NCBI GenBank assembly: GCA_964536015.1
Contig: CAZHVS010000017.1
Location: 1-58,386, forward strand
DNA from: CAZHVS01 sp964536015
Lineage (GTDB): Bacteria; Bacteroidota; Ignavibacteria; Ignavibacteriales; Ignavibacteriaceae
Length of the DNA: 58,386 bases
Direction: 5' to 3'
The translations under genes were made by a program, and so were the position numbers. The notes below the pieces were generated by a model, which made no database searches, was not told where the DNA came from, and saw nothing but the letters and a program-made list of their open reading frames with translations. Of the stretch, positions 36,091 through 47,300 are shown piece after piece; the stretch's first letter is position 1, and every line of letters starts with the position of its first letter.

Positions 36091-36126
36091 AAAATAAGAC
36101 TGTGTCTAGCATAGTCTTATTTTTTA
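36091..36126 (+). terminator. Rho-independent terminator (possibly bidirectional)
   Basis: AAAATAAGACT/AGTCTTATTTT hairpin with an 11-base loop, followed by T's. The A-rich left arm means it could also stop transcription from the other strand. Confidence 0.75.
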
Positions 36127-36141
36127 TATTTCTAGTCAGAC

Positions 36142-36171
36142 TTGTTATTTCACTTTTCCTTATTAATTTTG
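36142..36171 (+). promoter_or_regulatory. Bacteroidota-type promoter for the acyl-CoA synthetase gene
   Basis: TTG at 36142-36144, a 19-base spacer, and TAATTTTG at 36164-36171 match the -33 TTTG / -7 TAnnTTTG pair with the expected spacing. It lies 28 bases before the ATG and just after a terminator. Confidence 0.65.
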
Positions 36172-36199
36172 GCACATAAAAATATAAAGACGCAAAAAC

Positions 36200-37924
36200 A
36201 TGGAATCAAAATTAAAACTATACGATGTTCCTTTTATTAATTCTATTCAGGAAATGTTAATCCGTTCTGCAAGGAACTATAACACAAAAATTGCCATAGA
36301 AGATTTAGCAGATACACCAATAAAAAGAGCTACTTACAGTGAATTGCTTAATTATGTTTTGCGTTTTGGTAGCGCATTAAAAAAATTGGGTGTTGAAGAA
36401 CGAACTCACATTGCAGTCATTGGTGAAAACAGAGTACAATGGGGAATTACTTATCTTACTGCAATGACTTTTAATTATGTCATCGTTCCTGTTGATAAAA
36501 ATCTAAGCTCAAATGAAATAATGAATATCCTTTATGAAAGTGATTCAGAAGTAATCGTATTTTCAGATTCTTATGAACATTTATTAAGAGAAGAAGGAAA
36601 AGTCCTAAAAAAATTAAAACACTTTATTGGAATGGATTTGCAGAAAGAAAAAGATGGTTTTCATTCTATGATTGATTTAATTTATAAATCTGAACCATAT
36701 CCAATTGAAAAACTTCCTTCTATTAATCCTGATGAACTTGCAGAAATAATTTTTACATCTGGTTCGCTTGGAAGAGCTAAAGGTGTGATGTTAACTCAGA
36801 AAAATCTTAGTGCTAATTTAATGGCAATGACAAAGATGCTATTTATTTTTCCTGAGGACAGATTCCTTTCTGTCTTACCTATGCATCATACATACGAATG
36901 CACCTGTGGATTTTTATGTCCTCTATACAGCGGTGCTTCAGCTCATTATGCCCGTTCTCTTAAAACAGTTGTTGATGATTTACAAAAAGTAAAAGCAACT
37001 TTGCTGCTTGGCGTTCCTTTGTTATTTGAAAAAATGTTTAAACGCATCTACAAAACAATTCAGGAAGATAAAGTTAAATCTAAAATTGTTCCTCCGCTTA
37101 TCAAGATTTCCAATTTTGTAGAAATGATTGGCTGGAAAAGTTTTAAAAAAATGATATTCAAAGAATTACATCACAAGTTTGGAGGCTCGATAAGAGTTTT
37201 TATTGCTGGTGGTGCCGCTCCTGATCCTAAAATAGCAAAAGGTTTACGTGAGTTCGGGTTTACTTTTGTGCAGGGTTATGGATTAACGGAAACATCTCCA
37301 ATTCTCACTTTGAACAGACTTGATAATTTTAAAGATAATGCTGCAGGAATTCCATTACCGGGAGTGGAATTAAAAATTGCAAATGCTGATTCAGATGGAA
37401 TTGGTGAAGTATATGCTAAAGGTCTGAATGTAATGATTGGTTATTATAAAAATGAAAAATTTACTAACGACGCATTTGAAGATGGTTGGTTTAAAACCGG
37501 TGATCTTGGTTATATAGATGAAGATGGTTTCCTTCATATTAGCGGAAGAAAGAAAAATGTTATTATTGCAAATAATGGTAAAAATGTTTTTCCTGAAGAA
37601 ATTGAAGATATTTTAAATAGAAATCCATTCGTTCTTGAAAGTCTTGTCTTTGGACAGAAAGATGAAAAACATGATGAGATTATTGCCGCCCAAATTGTTG
37701 TTGATGCAGAAGCTTTTATTGAGTATTCTGAAAAGAATAATATAAGCATTACCAGCGAGATAGTGAGCCAAAAAATTAATGAAGTGATTAAAGAAGTCAA
37801 TTCTCAACTTCCGCAGTATAAACAAATAAGAAAATTTTTTATAAGACAGAATGAATTTGAAAAAACAACGACCCAAAAAATAAAAAGATATCTTGTTGAT
37901 AATGATACTTTTATGAACCAATAA
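36200..37924 (+). CDS. Long-chain acyl-CoA synthetase (AMP-binding ligase)
   Basis: 574 residues of the adenylate-forming ANL family. The P-loop motif is IIFTSGSLGRAKGVML (a variant of FTSGTTGxPKGV). The A5 motif is GYGLTETSP and the ATP-binding Asp is in GWFKTGDLGYIDEDG. GRKKNVIIANNGKNVFPEEIE is the hinge and TTQKIKR holds the catalytic Lys near the C-terminus. The ligase joins a carboxylic acid to CoA via an acyl-AMP; long-chain fatty acids are most likely, to judge from the family member type. Cytoplasmic or membrane-associated. Followed by alanine dehydrogenase after 58 bases. Confidence 0.85.
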   Translation: MESKLKLYDVPFINSIQEMLIRSARNYNTKIAIEDLADTPIKRATYSELLNYVLRFGSALKKLGVEERTHIAVIGENRVQWGITYLTAMTFNYVIVPVDKNLSSNEIMNILYESDSEVIVFSDSYEHLLREEGKVLKKLKHFIGMDLQKEKDGFHSMIDLIYKSEPYPIEKLPSINPDELAEIIFTSGSLGRAKGVMLTQKNLSANLMAMTKMLFIFPEDRFLSVLPMHHTYECTCGFLCPLYSGASAHYARSLKTVVDDLQKVKATLLLGVPLLFEKMFKRIYKTIQEDKVKSKIVPPLIKISNFVEMIGWKSFKKMIFKELHHKFGGSIRVFIAGGAAPDPKIAKGLREFGFTFVQGYGLTETSPILTLNRLDNFKDNAAGIPLPGVELKIANADSDGIGEVYAKGLNVMIGYYKNEKFTNDAFEDGWFKTGDLGYIDEDGFLHISGRKKNVIIANNGKNVFPEEIEDILNRNPFVLESLVFGQKDEKHDEIIAAQIVVDAEAFIEYSEKNNISITSEIVSQKINEVIKEVNSQLPQYKQIRKFFIRQNEFEKTTTQKIKRYLVDNDTFMNQ

Positions 37925-37982
37925 TAAATCTTAAATTTAAACAACAAATAATCAATTTTTATAAACAAAGAGAAAATTCTAT

Positions 37983-39104
37983 ATGAGAATAGGTGTACCA
38001 AAAGAGATTAAATTCGATGAAAGAAGAGTTGCTTTAGCACCTGCTGGAGTAGATAGTTTGATCAGGGCAGGCCATACTGTATATGTTCAGAGTGGAGCAG
38101 GAACAGGAAGTCACTTTACTGATGATGACTATATAAAAATTGGTGCTAAAATTGTGTACAATCAGGAAGAAGTATTTCACCGTTCTGAATGCGTTGTGAA
38201 GTTTGCGCGATTGACTGAAGAGGAATGTGAATTATTACAAGAAAATCAAATACTCTTTTCTTTTCTTCATCTTCCAGTAAGTGAAAGAAAAATACTAAAC
38301 GTATTACTTGAAAAGAAAATTACGGCTATTAGCTATGAATTAATTGAAGATGATTATGGTTTGCCTGTTCTACAGACAATGAGTGAAATAGCAGGTCATC
38401 TTGCTATACAGGAAGCAGAATATCAGCTTGAAAGTATTACTTCAATTAATAGAGGCATTTTGCTTGGAGGAGTTACAGGTGTTTCTCCTGCGGCAGTTGT
38501 AATTCTTGGAGCAGGTGTGGTTGGGACAGCTGCTGCACGTGCTGCATTAGGAAGAGGTGCACACGTTATAGTTTTAGATAAAGATTTAAATCGTTTAAGA
38601 AAAATTGATGAAACATTTCCCAAAAAAGTTACAACAGTAGTTGCAAATCATTTTACGATTGCAAGAGGTGTTAAATTTGCTGACGTGCTTATTGGTGCTG
38701 TTCTTATCAAAGCAGAAAAAACCCCTCATATTGTTACTGAACAAATGGTAAAGACGATGAAAAAAGGAGCAGTGATAATTGATGTTTCAATAGATCAGGG
38801 AGGATGTATTGAAACAAGTCGACCAACATCAATTTCAAGTCCAACCTATGTTATGCACGATGTTATTCATTATTGTGTACCAAATATGACTGCCCTTGTC
38901 GCAAGAACTGCTAGCATGGGGTTAACAAATGCGTCACTTCCTTTTTTACAAAACATAGCTGATAAAGGCTTAAACAAAGCATTAATGGATGATGCCGGAC
39001 TTTCAAAAGGCGTTTGTACTTTTAATGGTTTTTGCTCGAATGAAATTATTGCAAGCTCATTCGACGTTGAGTATAGAAGAATTCATTTTTTTTCAACTAA
39101 CTAG
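37983..39104 (+). CDS. ald: Alanine dehydrogenase
   Basis: 373 residues. The start MRIGVPKEIKFDERRVAL is the pyridine-nucleotide transhydrogenase/alanine dehydrogenase signature. A Rossmann loop VVILGAGVVGTAAARAALGRG binds NAD, and the HDVIHYCVPNMTALVARTAS segment holds catalytic residues. The enzyme reversibly oxidises L-alanine to pyruvate and ammonia. The ATG at 37983 is preceded by only a weak AAAGAGA. It is followed by the CoA-transferase gene after 11 bases, so the two are likely co-transcribed. Confidence 0.92.
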   Translation: MRIGVPKEIKFDERRVALAPAGVDSLIRAGHTVYVQSGAGTGSHFTDDDYIKIGAKIVYNQEEVFHRSECVVKFARLTEEECELLQENQILFSFLHLPVSERKILNVLLEKKITAISYELIEDDYGLPVLQTMSEIAGHLAIQEAEYQLESITSINRGILLGGVTGVSPAAVVILGAGVVGTAAARAALGRGAHVIVLDKDLNRLRKIDETFPKKVTTVVANHFTIARGVKFADVLIGAVLIKAEKTPHIVTEQMVKTMKKGAVIIDVSIDQGGCIETSRPTSISSPTYVMHDVIHYCVPNMTALVARTASMGLTNASLPFLQNIADKGLNKALMDDAGLSKGVCTFNGFCSNEIIASSFDVEYRRIHFFSTN

Positions 39105-39115
39105 AAAATAATATT

Positions 39116-40468
39116 ATGGTAGTAAGCGAAATTAAACCCAAAACAAATTTACCTGCTAACATTTTAAAACTTTATTCACAAAAAGTTGTTAGTGCTGAAG
39201 AAGCTGTTAAAGCTATCAGATCCGGTGATAAAGTTGTTGTTCATTCAAACTGCGCTTTTCCTCTTGCATTAATTAATGCGATGGTTGATAGGAAAGATGA
39301 ACTTGAGAATGTTGAAATTTTTCATGCCTTATCAGTTGGCGAGCTTCCATATCTTCGTCCTGGTATGGAAAAACACTTTACACATACTTCTTACTTTATG
39401 GGAGGAGAAGCAAGAAAAGCAGTTGGAGAAGGCAGAGCGAATTTCATTCCAATATTCTTACACGAAGTTCCACATCTATTCTCAAAAAAAATCGTAAAAC
39501 CTAATGTCTCACTTGTACATCTTTCTCCACCAGATGAACATGGTTTTTGTAGTTATGGAACAGAGGTAGGATTAATAAAAACTGCTGCTGAGTATTCTGA
39601 TATTGTAATTGCACAAATAAATCAACAGATGCCAAGAGCTTTAGGCGATAGTTTTATTCATATAAATAAGATAAAATACATTGTTGAAGTCGATGAACCA
39701 ATAGCTGAATTACCTCAGGGAGAAAAGAATTTATCACCTGAGTGGGAAAATATTTATTCTGAAATTGGAAGACACATTGCAAGTTTAATTGAAGATGGGG
39801 CAACTTTACAAATGGGGATTGGAATTATACCTGATAACGTTTTAAAATTTCTTGGTGATAAGCGTGATTTGGGTGTACACTCCGAAATGTTCGCCGATGG
39901 GATTATTGAATTGGTTGAGAGAGGTATAGTTACAAACAGTAGAAAAACTTTGCATCCAGGAAAAATGATAGCTGGGTTTGTTCTTGGAACAAAAAAATTA
40001 TATGATTTTATTGATAACAATCCTTTGATCGAATTTCATAAGCAGGAGTATGTAAATGATCCTTTTGTTATTGCAAAAAATTATAAAATGACAGCTATAA
40101 ATTCTGCAATTGAGGTTGATATAACAGGACAGGTTTGTTCAGATTCTATTGGACCAAGATTGTTTAGTGGATTTGGAGGACAGGTTGATTTTATACGCGG
40201 TGCTGCAAAAGCTGAAGGTGGTAAACCGATAATTGCATTACCATCAGCTACAAAGGATTTTAAAATTTCTAAAATAGTATCTCAGTTAAAACCTGGTGCT
40301 GGTGTTGTTACAAGTCGTGCGGATGTACATTATGTTGTTACCGAATATGGAATAGCAGAATTATTTGGTAAACCAATTAGAGAGAGAGTCAAAGCATTAA
40401 TCAGTATAGCTCATCCGGCTTTCCGCAATGAACTTGAGAAATATGCAAAGGAAATGAAATACCTTTAA
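39116..40468 (+). CDS. Acetyl-CoA hydrolase/CoA-transferase family protein
   Basis: 450 residues of the AcH/CoA-transferase family (butyryl-CoA:acetate, 4-hydroxybutyrate or succinyl-CoA:acetate CoA-transferases and acetyl-CoA hydrolase). Visible features: an N-terminal CoA-transferase domain, then the catalytic Glu region AINSAIEVDITGQVCSDSIG, then FGGQVDFIRGA as in the 4-hydroxybutyrate/acetate transferase group. It moves CoA between short acids, so with alanine dehydrogenase it suggests pyruvate/acetate fermentation chemistry. The start at 39116 gives a leader similar to family members. The substrate cannot be fixed. Confidence 0.85.
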   Translation: MVVSEIKPKTNLPANILKLYSQKVVSAEEAVKAIRSGDKVVVHSNCAFPLALINAMVDRKDELENVEIFHALSVGELPYLRPGMEKHFTHTSYFMGGEARKAVGEGRANFIPIFLHEVPHLFSKKIVKPNVSLVHLSPPDEHGFCSYGTEVGLIKTAAEYSDIVIAQINQQMPRALGDSFIHINKIKYIVEVDEPIAELPQGEKNLSPEWENIYSEIGRHIASLIEDGATLQMGIGIIPDNVLKFLGDKRDLGVHSEMFADGIIELVERGIVTNSRKTLHPGKMIAGFVLGTKKLYDFIDNNPLIEFHKQEYVNDPFVIAKNYKMTAINSAIEVDITGQVCSDSIGPRLFSGFGGQVDFIRGAAKAEGGKPIIALPSATKDFKISKIVSQLKPGAGVVTSRADVHYVVTEYGIAELFGKPIRERVKALISIAHPAFRNELEKYAKEMKYL

Positions 40469-40470
40469 TA

Positions 40471-41160
40471 ATGGTTGCTGTAATTGGTGATATACACGGC
40501 TGTCATAACACTTTAATAAAGCTTCTATCCAAAATTAAAAAAAAATATAAATCTGTTCCCTTATACTGTACGGGTGATTTAGTAGATAGAGGAAACTTTA
40601 ATTCCCACGTTATTGAAGTGGTTAAAGAAGAAAATATTAATTTCGTAACAGGGAATCACGATTTAATGTTTTACTACACTATTACTGATCCGGCAAATCC
40701 GATTGGGTATCCGTGGATTTATAATGGCAATGAAAAAACACTTTTGGATTACGAACATAATTCACATCTGCTTGAACCGCATTTAAAATTGATTGGTAAT
40801 GCGCCATTGTTTTATAATTTACCGGAGTGTTTTATTTCTCATGCTGGAATTTCTAAAATATTTAAACATTTGTTATTGCACTCAGGCATAGTCCAATTTA
40901 ATAAGTTTCTAGATTTTTTTTCCAAAAATCTTAGCAATGAAAATGGAATAATTTGGAATAGAAGTGAACTGATGAATCTTGGGAAACTTCAGATTGTTGG
41001 TCATACACGCTATAGAAATGTTACTGTTAACCAGGGGAATAATTCTGTATATATTGATACATCGGTAGATACAGGGAATAAGCTTAGTTGCATTATAGTT
41101 GAAAAAGGTGCCATAATCGAGATTCTCTCAGTAAAAACAGTTCCGGCAGATATAGAATAA
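40471..41160 (+). CDS. Metallophosphoesterase (Ser/Thr phosphatase type)
   Basis: 229 residues with the classical motifs: GDIHGCHNTL, CTGDLVDRG, TGNHDLM, SHAG, and GHTRY near the C-terminus. All dimetal ligands are present. The family includes the PrpE/ApaH-like and bacterial PPP-type phosphatases; the target is unknown. It starts two bases after the upstream stop. Confidence 0.87.
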   Translation: MVAVIGDIHGCHNTLIKLLSKIKKKYKSVPLYCTGDLVDRGNFNSHVIEVVKEENINFVTGNHDLMFYYTITDPANPIGYPWIYNGNEKTLLDYEHNSHLLEPHLKLIGNAPLFYNLPECFISHAGISKIFKHLLLHSGIVQFNKFLDFFSKNLSNENGIIWNRSELMNLGKLQIVGHTRYRNVTVNQGNNSVYIDTSVDTGNKLSCIIVEKGAIIEILSVKTVPADIE

Positions 41161-41228
41161 TTTTCAAAGAGTGAAAAATTATTACCTTAATAAAAGTGGA
41201 AAGAATTAGTTAATTTTCGAATACAAAA

Positions 41229-41282
41229 ATGATTACTAAAGTTAAAATAAAATATCCAACTATTAACGAGGAGAGCCTATAG
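41229..41282 (+). other. Short in-frame leader ORF before sprA ending in TAG
   Basis: An ATG at 41229 opens 17 codons in exactly the sprA frame and ends at TAG 41280-41282. After the TAG the frame stays open into sprA. The SD-like GAGGAGAG (41268-41275) lies just before the TAG. It may be a leader peptide, a broken 5' end of sprA, or chance. Confidence 0.3.
41268..41275 (+). promoter_or_regulatory. SD-like sequence without a canonical start codon after it
   Basis: GAGGAGAG is the strongest ribosome-binding-like sequence in the sprA leader, yet the next in-frame codons are CTA and TAG (41280-41282). No ATG, GTG or TTG occurs in the sprA frame before the GTG at 41385. Confidence 0.4.
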
Positions 41283-41384
41283 CTTTTTTCTACAGTTTAT
41301 ATTTTTATTAACGGAATAAATACAATTTATAGTAAGAACAAAAACTTTGGTAATTTAATAAAGGCATCTGCCATTGTTAGCGGT

Positions 41385-44300
41385 GTGGTATGCCTTGTTA
41401 TGTTGTCTGGTTTTACTTCCAAAAGACCATCACAGGTTAATAAAAACATATGGTTCAATTCATTATTAAACTATTATATAAATTCTACTCAACCTGAATT
41501 TAAACCAGTATCTAATAGTAATATTCCTGAACAAAATTCAAGTGACTTTTCAAATAAAAACTTTAAATCCAGTACTAAAAGTTTTAGAATTTCTTTTGAT
41601 GACTCAACTACAATTAAAGACTCATCTAAAGTTCCTTTAACATCGGATACTCTTACTCAGAAAAAAGATACTATTAAAGTTGATCCACTGAAGATAGATT
41701 CCACTGCAAGAGTTCAACATTTCAGATATAAAAGAAAGGATAAACCTTACCTCAGTTTATATGAACCGAGAGAATCTAAGTTTTTTATTCAACCATCTCA
41801 GAACCTGAAAAGAAGGACAATAGGTTTTGATTCAACAGGAAAAAATGTTGTAATAAAAGAAATGATTGGTGATCAGGTCTCAAAATATATTCTTTCAATT
41901 CCAATTGAAGAGTATATAGAATTAAGAATCAAAACCCGTCAACAGGAAATGTGGGATGAGCTTGCTTATAAATACGAGCTAAAGGATACATCCAAAAGAG
42001 GCTTGAGCGAGTTAATGAAAGATATAACCAATCTTGAAATTCCTCTTCCAAGTATTGGTTTGTTAAGCATCTTTGGGACACCTAAAATTAGTTTGAGTAT
42101 TAGTGGAGCAGTTGATATTCACGGTGCGTGGCGAAATGAAACAACTGAAGGTATAACCACTTCGCTCTTAGGAAATACAAGAAATGAACCTGATTTCAGA
42201 CAACAAGTTCAGGTAAATGTTAATGGAACCATAGGTGATAAACTCCAGATCAATGCTGATTGGAATACTGAACGTACGTTTGAATATGAAAATCAGTTGA
42301 AGATTAAATATACAGGTTATGAAGATGAAATAATTCAAAATGTTGAAGCGGGAAACGTTTCTATTCAAACTTCTCCTTTAATTGGCGGTGGTGAAGCTCT
42401 GTTTGGTGTTAAAGCTCAATTTAAAATGGGACCACTTTCTTTAACTACTCTTGCTAGCCAGAAGAAAGGTGAAATAAAAGAAAAATCGGTAACGGGTGGT
42501 GCAACCTCACAGGATTATGACATAAGAGCTTATGAATATTCAACCAACCATTATTTCATTGATACTATCTATGCGAGTCAGGATCCTAACTTAAACTTGT
42601 TTAATAATTTTTATGGACAACCTACTCCTGCATACGATTCAAGATACTATGTTCAGGATATTCAGGTATGGAGATCAATTACACAATACACTACAAATCC
42701 CAACGAAAGAAATGCAAATGTATTTGTCGATTTGCCATCCCGAAGAAGAAATCAAAATTATGGAGACACACTTCGTAATAATAATGTTCAACCCAAGCCG
42801 GGTGAAATTGAAGTCGGAAGGTTTATTCTCTTAACTGAAGGGACTGATTATATAATTCATAGGGAAACTGGTTTTATTTCTTTTAAAACTTCACTTAATA
42901 CAAATGATGTAATTGGTGTAGCATATTTTAGAGTTGCGGGTATTGGTGATACTCTTTACTATGGAGATTTTGTCGGTTATGGTGCGGGTTCTGATACTTC
43001 TCAGAGATTAGTATTAAAACTAATTAAACCGCAGAATCTTCAACCATCTCATAGAACAGCCTGGAAGTTGCAGCTAAAAAATATTTATCCTGTTGGCGGC
43101 AGAAATATTAAAAAAGATGGATTCACTTTTGATATCAAATATGAAATTGAAGGACAGGATGCACAGAATGTTCTTGGCAATGTGAAACTACTAAATGCCT
43201 TTGGACTTGATCTTCAGGATGCAAGTGGCGGCTCTCAACCTGATGGATTATTTGATTTCAGAGATCAGTTAACAATAATTTCAGAAACGGGTGAAATAAT
43301 TTTTCCGGTACTTGAACCATTCGGAAGAAATTTGCCACAAGCTTTGAATTCACTTCCAAATTATGATTCGCTCAGATACAATGATGTTTATGATACATCT
43401 GTAACTTTTGCAAAAAATAATAAAGTCAGAGATAAATGGATTATGGTTGGAAAATTTTCCGGTGAATCTTCGTCCATTTATCAACTTGGTTTTAATCTTG
43501 TTGAAAACTCTGTCCGAGTTACTTTAAATGGAAGAGAGCTTACTCCTGGTGTTGATTACTATATGGACTACAATATTGGTCAATTGACAATAAGAAACGA
43601 TGCTGCTCTGGTTCCGGGAGCAAACTTAAAAATTACTTACGAAGAAAATGATCTGTTTCAGCTTGCATCAAAAACATTGCTTGGCTTAAGAGGTGAACTT
43701 GATATATCAAAAAGAACAAAGCTTGGATTTACTGCTTTAAATTTAACTCAGCAGACTCTAAGTGATAAAGTTAGAATTGGAGAAGAACCATTAAGCAATT
43801 CAATTTATGGAATGGACTTCAGTACAAGTGCAGATCTTCCTTTCTTAACTAGAGGATTAGATTATTTAATCTCAACACGGGAAATGTCTTCTGTCAGTTT
43901 CCGTGGAGAATTTGCTTACATGAATCCTGATCCAAATACAAAGAAAAGTACAATCGCATCTGATAAAGGAAATAGCATTGCCTATATTGATGATTTTGAA
44001 GGTTCTAAACGGACTATACCTGTTGGAGTTGGTTACACTTCGTGGAAAGATGTAAGCGTACCGGATAGTCTAAATACACTTTCTCCTATTCCGCGATTAC
44101 CTGATTCATTGACAATGAATTATAAAGGTAATAGCTGGTGGTATAGTATTCTTCCAGCGAATGTTCCTATTAAAGATATTTGGCCTGAAAAAAGAGTAGC
44201 TAAAGGTGAAGACCAGATAACTACTCTCGATTATGTTTTTGTTCCGAGTGAGACAGGCAGTTATAATTACAGCGATACAACAATTAAAAATCTTTCATCC

Positions 44301-47300
44301 AAAAAAGCTGTCTGGGGTGGAATAATGAAGATGTTATCATCAACAGCAAATAATCTTGTTGATGAAAATATTGAGTTCATTGAATTCTGGTTAAATAAAA
44401 GACAGGTTGAACGTGGAGCAAAAATTTATATTGATCTTGGAAGGATTTCAGAAAAATTAATTTATACTGCTTTAATTCCTACTCCTAAAGGAAGGAGTTT
44501 TCATACTGAAGATAAGAACGGAAATGACCTGATAGATCAGGGAGAAGATGTTGGAATTGATGGTTTGACAAATGCAGAAGAACAGGCTATTTTTGGTACT
44601 TCACGTCCTGATCCATCAAAAGATAATTTCAGTTTTACAAGAAGTGGAAGCTCCAATCCTGATGACTATCGCAATATTAATGGAAGCGAAGGAAATGCTG
44701 CTCTTACAGATGTTGGCAGATTACCTGATACAGAAGACTTAAACAGAAATAGTTATCTGGATACATGGCGTGATTATTTCAGGTATGAGGTAGCTCTTGA
44801 TACTGTCGATCAGTATGGAAATCAAAATCCATTTATTGCCGGTGGAGGAAATAAAGGCTGGTATCTTTATAGAATTCCATTAAAAGAGTTTAAAACAAAA
44901 ATAGGATCACCAAGTTTAACACAGGTTGAAATGATCCGTTTGTTTGTTACTAATCTTGATACTTCTATGCATATTAGTATTGCAGAGTTCAATCTGGTTG
45001 GTAGTCAATGGCAGAATGCAAAAGCTAATGATTCCACTTTACAGATTTCTGTAATAAACATCGAAGATAATCCCAATTATACAAGTCCTCCTGGTGTTCA
45101 ACGTGAAAAAGATAGAAGCAGACCTGATCAGGATATATTAAGAAATGAACAAGCTTTGAATTTAATATTGACTGACCTTCCGTATGGAGAATCACGTGAA
45201 GCAGTAAAATATTTATATAAACCTCTTGATGTATTCAGCTACTCAGAAATGAAACTGTTTGTTCATTGCGATAGAAATACTGAAGGGCTTGATTACTTTT
45301 TCAGGTTTGGAGCAGATACAAATAACTTTTATGAATATAGAAATAAACTTCAATTAAGTTCCGATCCATCTGCAAATGACTGGACAGAAATACAAATTAT
45401 TTTTAGCAAAATTACAGCTATCAAACAAAGTCGTGCAATAAATTCAACCGATACAATAATAAACTATGGTAATTACTCGTTTAGAGTTAAAGGGCAACCA
45501 TCTTTAACTAACATTAAGTTCTTAAGTATGGGAATGTTTAATTTCAAAGATAGTTTGATGAGAGCGGTCTCTGGAGAAGTGTGGGTTAATGAATTAAGAG
45601 TAGTTGGTGCAGACGATACTCCAGGCTGGTCTTACAGTATTGCGGCTTCAATTAAACTTGCAGATTTGATGAATATATCGTTTAATCTTAGTAAACAGGA
45701 TCCATATTTTCATAGACTTTCTGATAGATTTGGAAATCGTACTGATTCAAAAAGCTGGGGAATAGCTTCGGATATTGACATATTGAAATTACTCCCATTC
45801 AATATGAATGGAAGTGTATTAAGATTAAATTATTCGCATAATGAAGGAATAAGTAATCCACTTTATCTCCCGGGAACAGATATAAGAGTTGATGAAGCAG
45901 CTAAGAATTCACGTGATCCTGAAAAAATTATTAGAGAAGCTCAAACAATGACTATCTCCGATTCCTGGTCAACAAGTGGTGTTAAACTTCTGATTCCATC
46001 AGATTACTGGTTAATAAGAGATACATGGAATAGTCTTGTCTTTGGATTCAACTACAACAAAACTTATAGCCGTTCTCCAACTGTTGAATCGCAACGTTCA
46101 TGGATATGGAATGCATCTGTTAGTTATGGAATAAATTTAAGTCCGGATTATTCTCTTTACCTTGCAGATATTCCTTTAATAGGAACGATAGTATCTTTTC
46201 TTGATGATTATCGGAATGTAAAAATTTATTATTCACCTCAAGCATTTAGCTGGAATATGAATGCTAAACGAAATAGAGGCATTAATGTATCAAGAGCTAC
46301 TAACAACGCATTATCGCAAACTACAATTTCAAGAGAGTTTTCAGCAGGAAGAGGATTATCTCTTGCGTGGAAATTATCAGAAAACGGTTTACTGAATATT
46401 TCTACAACTTATACTATTAATGTTCAATCATCATTAACTTATTTAGAAACCGATGTATATAACAATCAGCGACCTGAAAGCCACATTTGGTGGGATGTTT
46501 TAAAAAGTGGATTATTTGGGAAAGATTTTGGATACACTCAATCTGTTGATATTAGAACTTCTCCAAAACTGCCGACACTCTGGGATATAAATAAATTTTT
46601 CACTTTGAACGGTGGTTATAGTGTTAATTATCAATGGGCAAATGATTTCAGGCAGGAAGAGTTAGGAAGATCTGCAGGATATAGCAGTAAAAGTTCTGTA
46701 GGTTTAAATCTGCGATTAAAAGCATTGTTTGAACCATTGTTTCCGCCAATAGTTGATGAAGAAGAAACAGTTGTTGTTGAAGAGAAAAAAGAAAAAGAGC
46801 GTGAGCGAAAGATCGAAGAACAGAAACAACCATTTCAACCTGCGTTAGATTCAACCGGCGTGCATATAAATGAAGGTGAAAATATTGCTGGAAATGATTC
46901 AACTATAGTTGATAGTACAGTTAATATTAAACCCAAAAAATCTCCATTAAAAAATGTTTTAGTTTTTTTAAGGAATACTGCAAAGTTTTTAATTTTTGAT
47001 TATGAAAACATTTCTATTAATTTTTCCAGCGACAACACTCTAAGTTCAACTGGACTCTATGGCAGTGGTACGGGCTTTAGAAATTTCTGGGGAATTAAGA
47101 CAGTAACAGAAAACGGTCCTCCGCGTGCATTTCAATTTGGTCTCAGTAGTAATGTTGGAAAAAGAGCGATGAAAGAAAATGCAAATTTGCAGGATGTTTT
47201 TTCACAAAGAAACGGCATTGACTTTAAAACTTCCCGAACATTGTGGGAAGGAGTCAAAGTTGATTTGAACTGGAAAGTCGGTTGGTCAATGAATCGTTCA

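Noticed and set aside
41280..41282. TAG read-through or a special amino acid at the sprA 5' end
   Set aside because: No evidence for a suppressor tRNA, and other genes here end normally with TAG, TGA or TAA. A decayed start or sequencing error is simpler.
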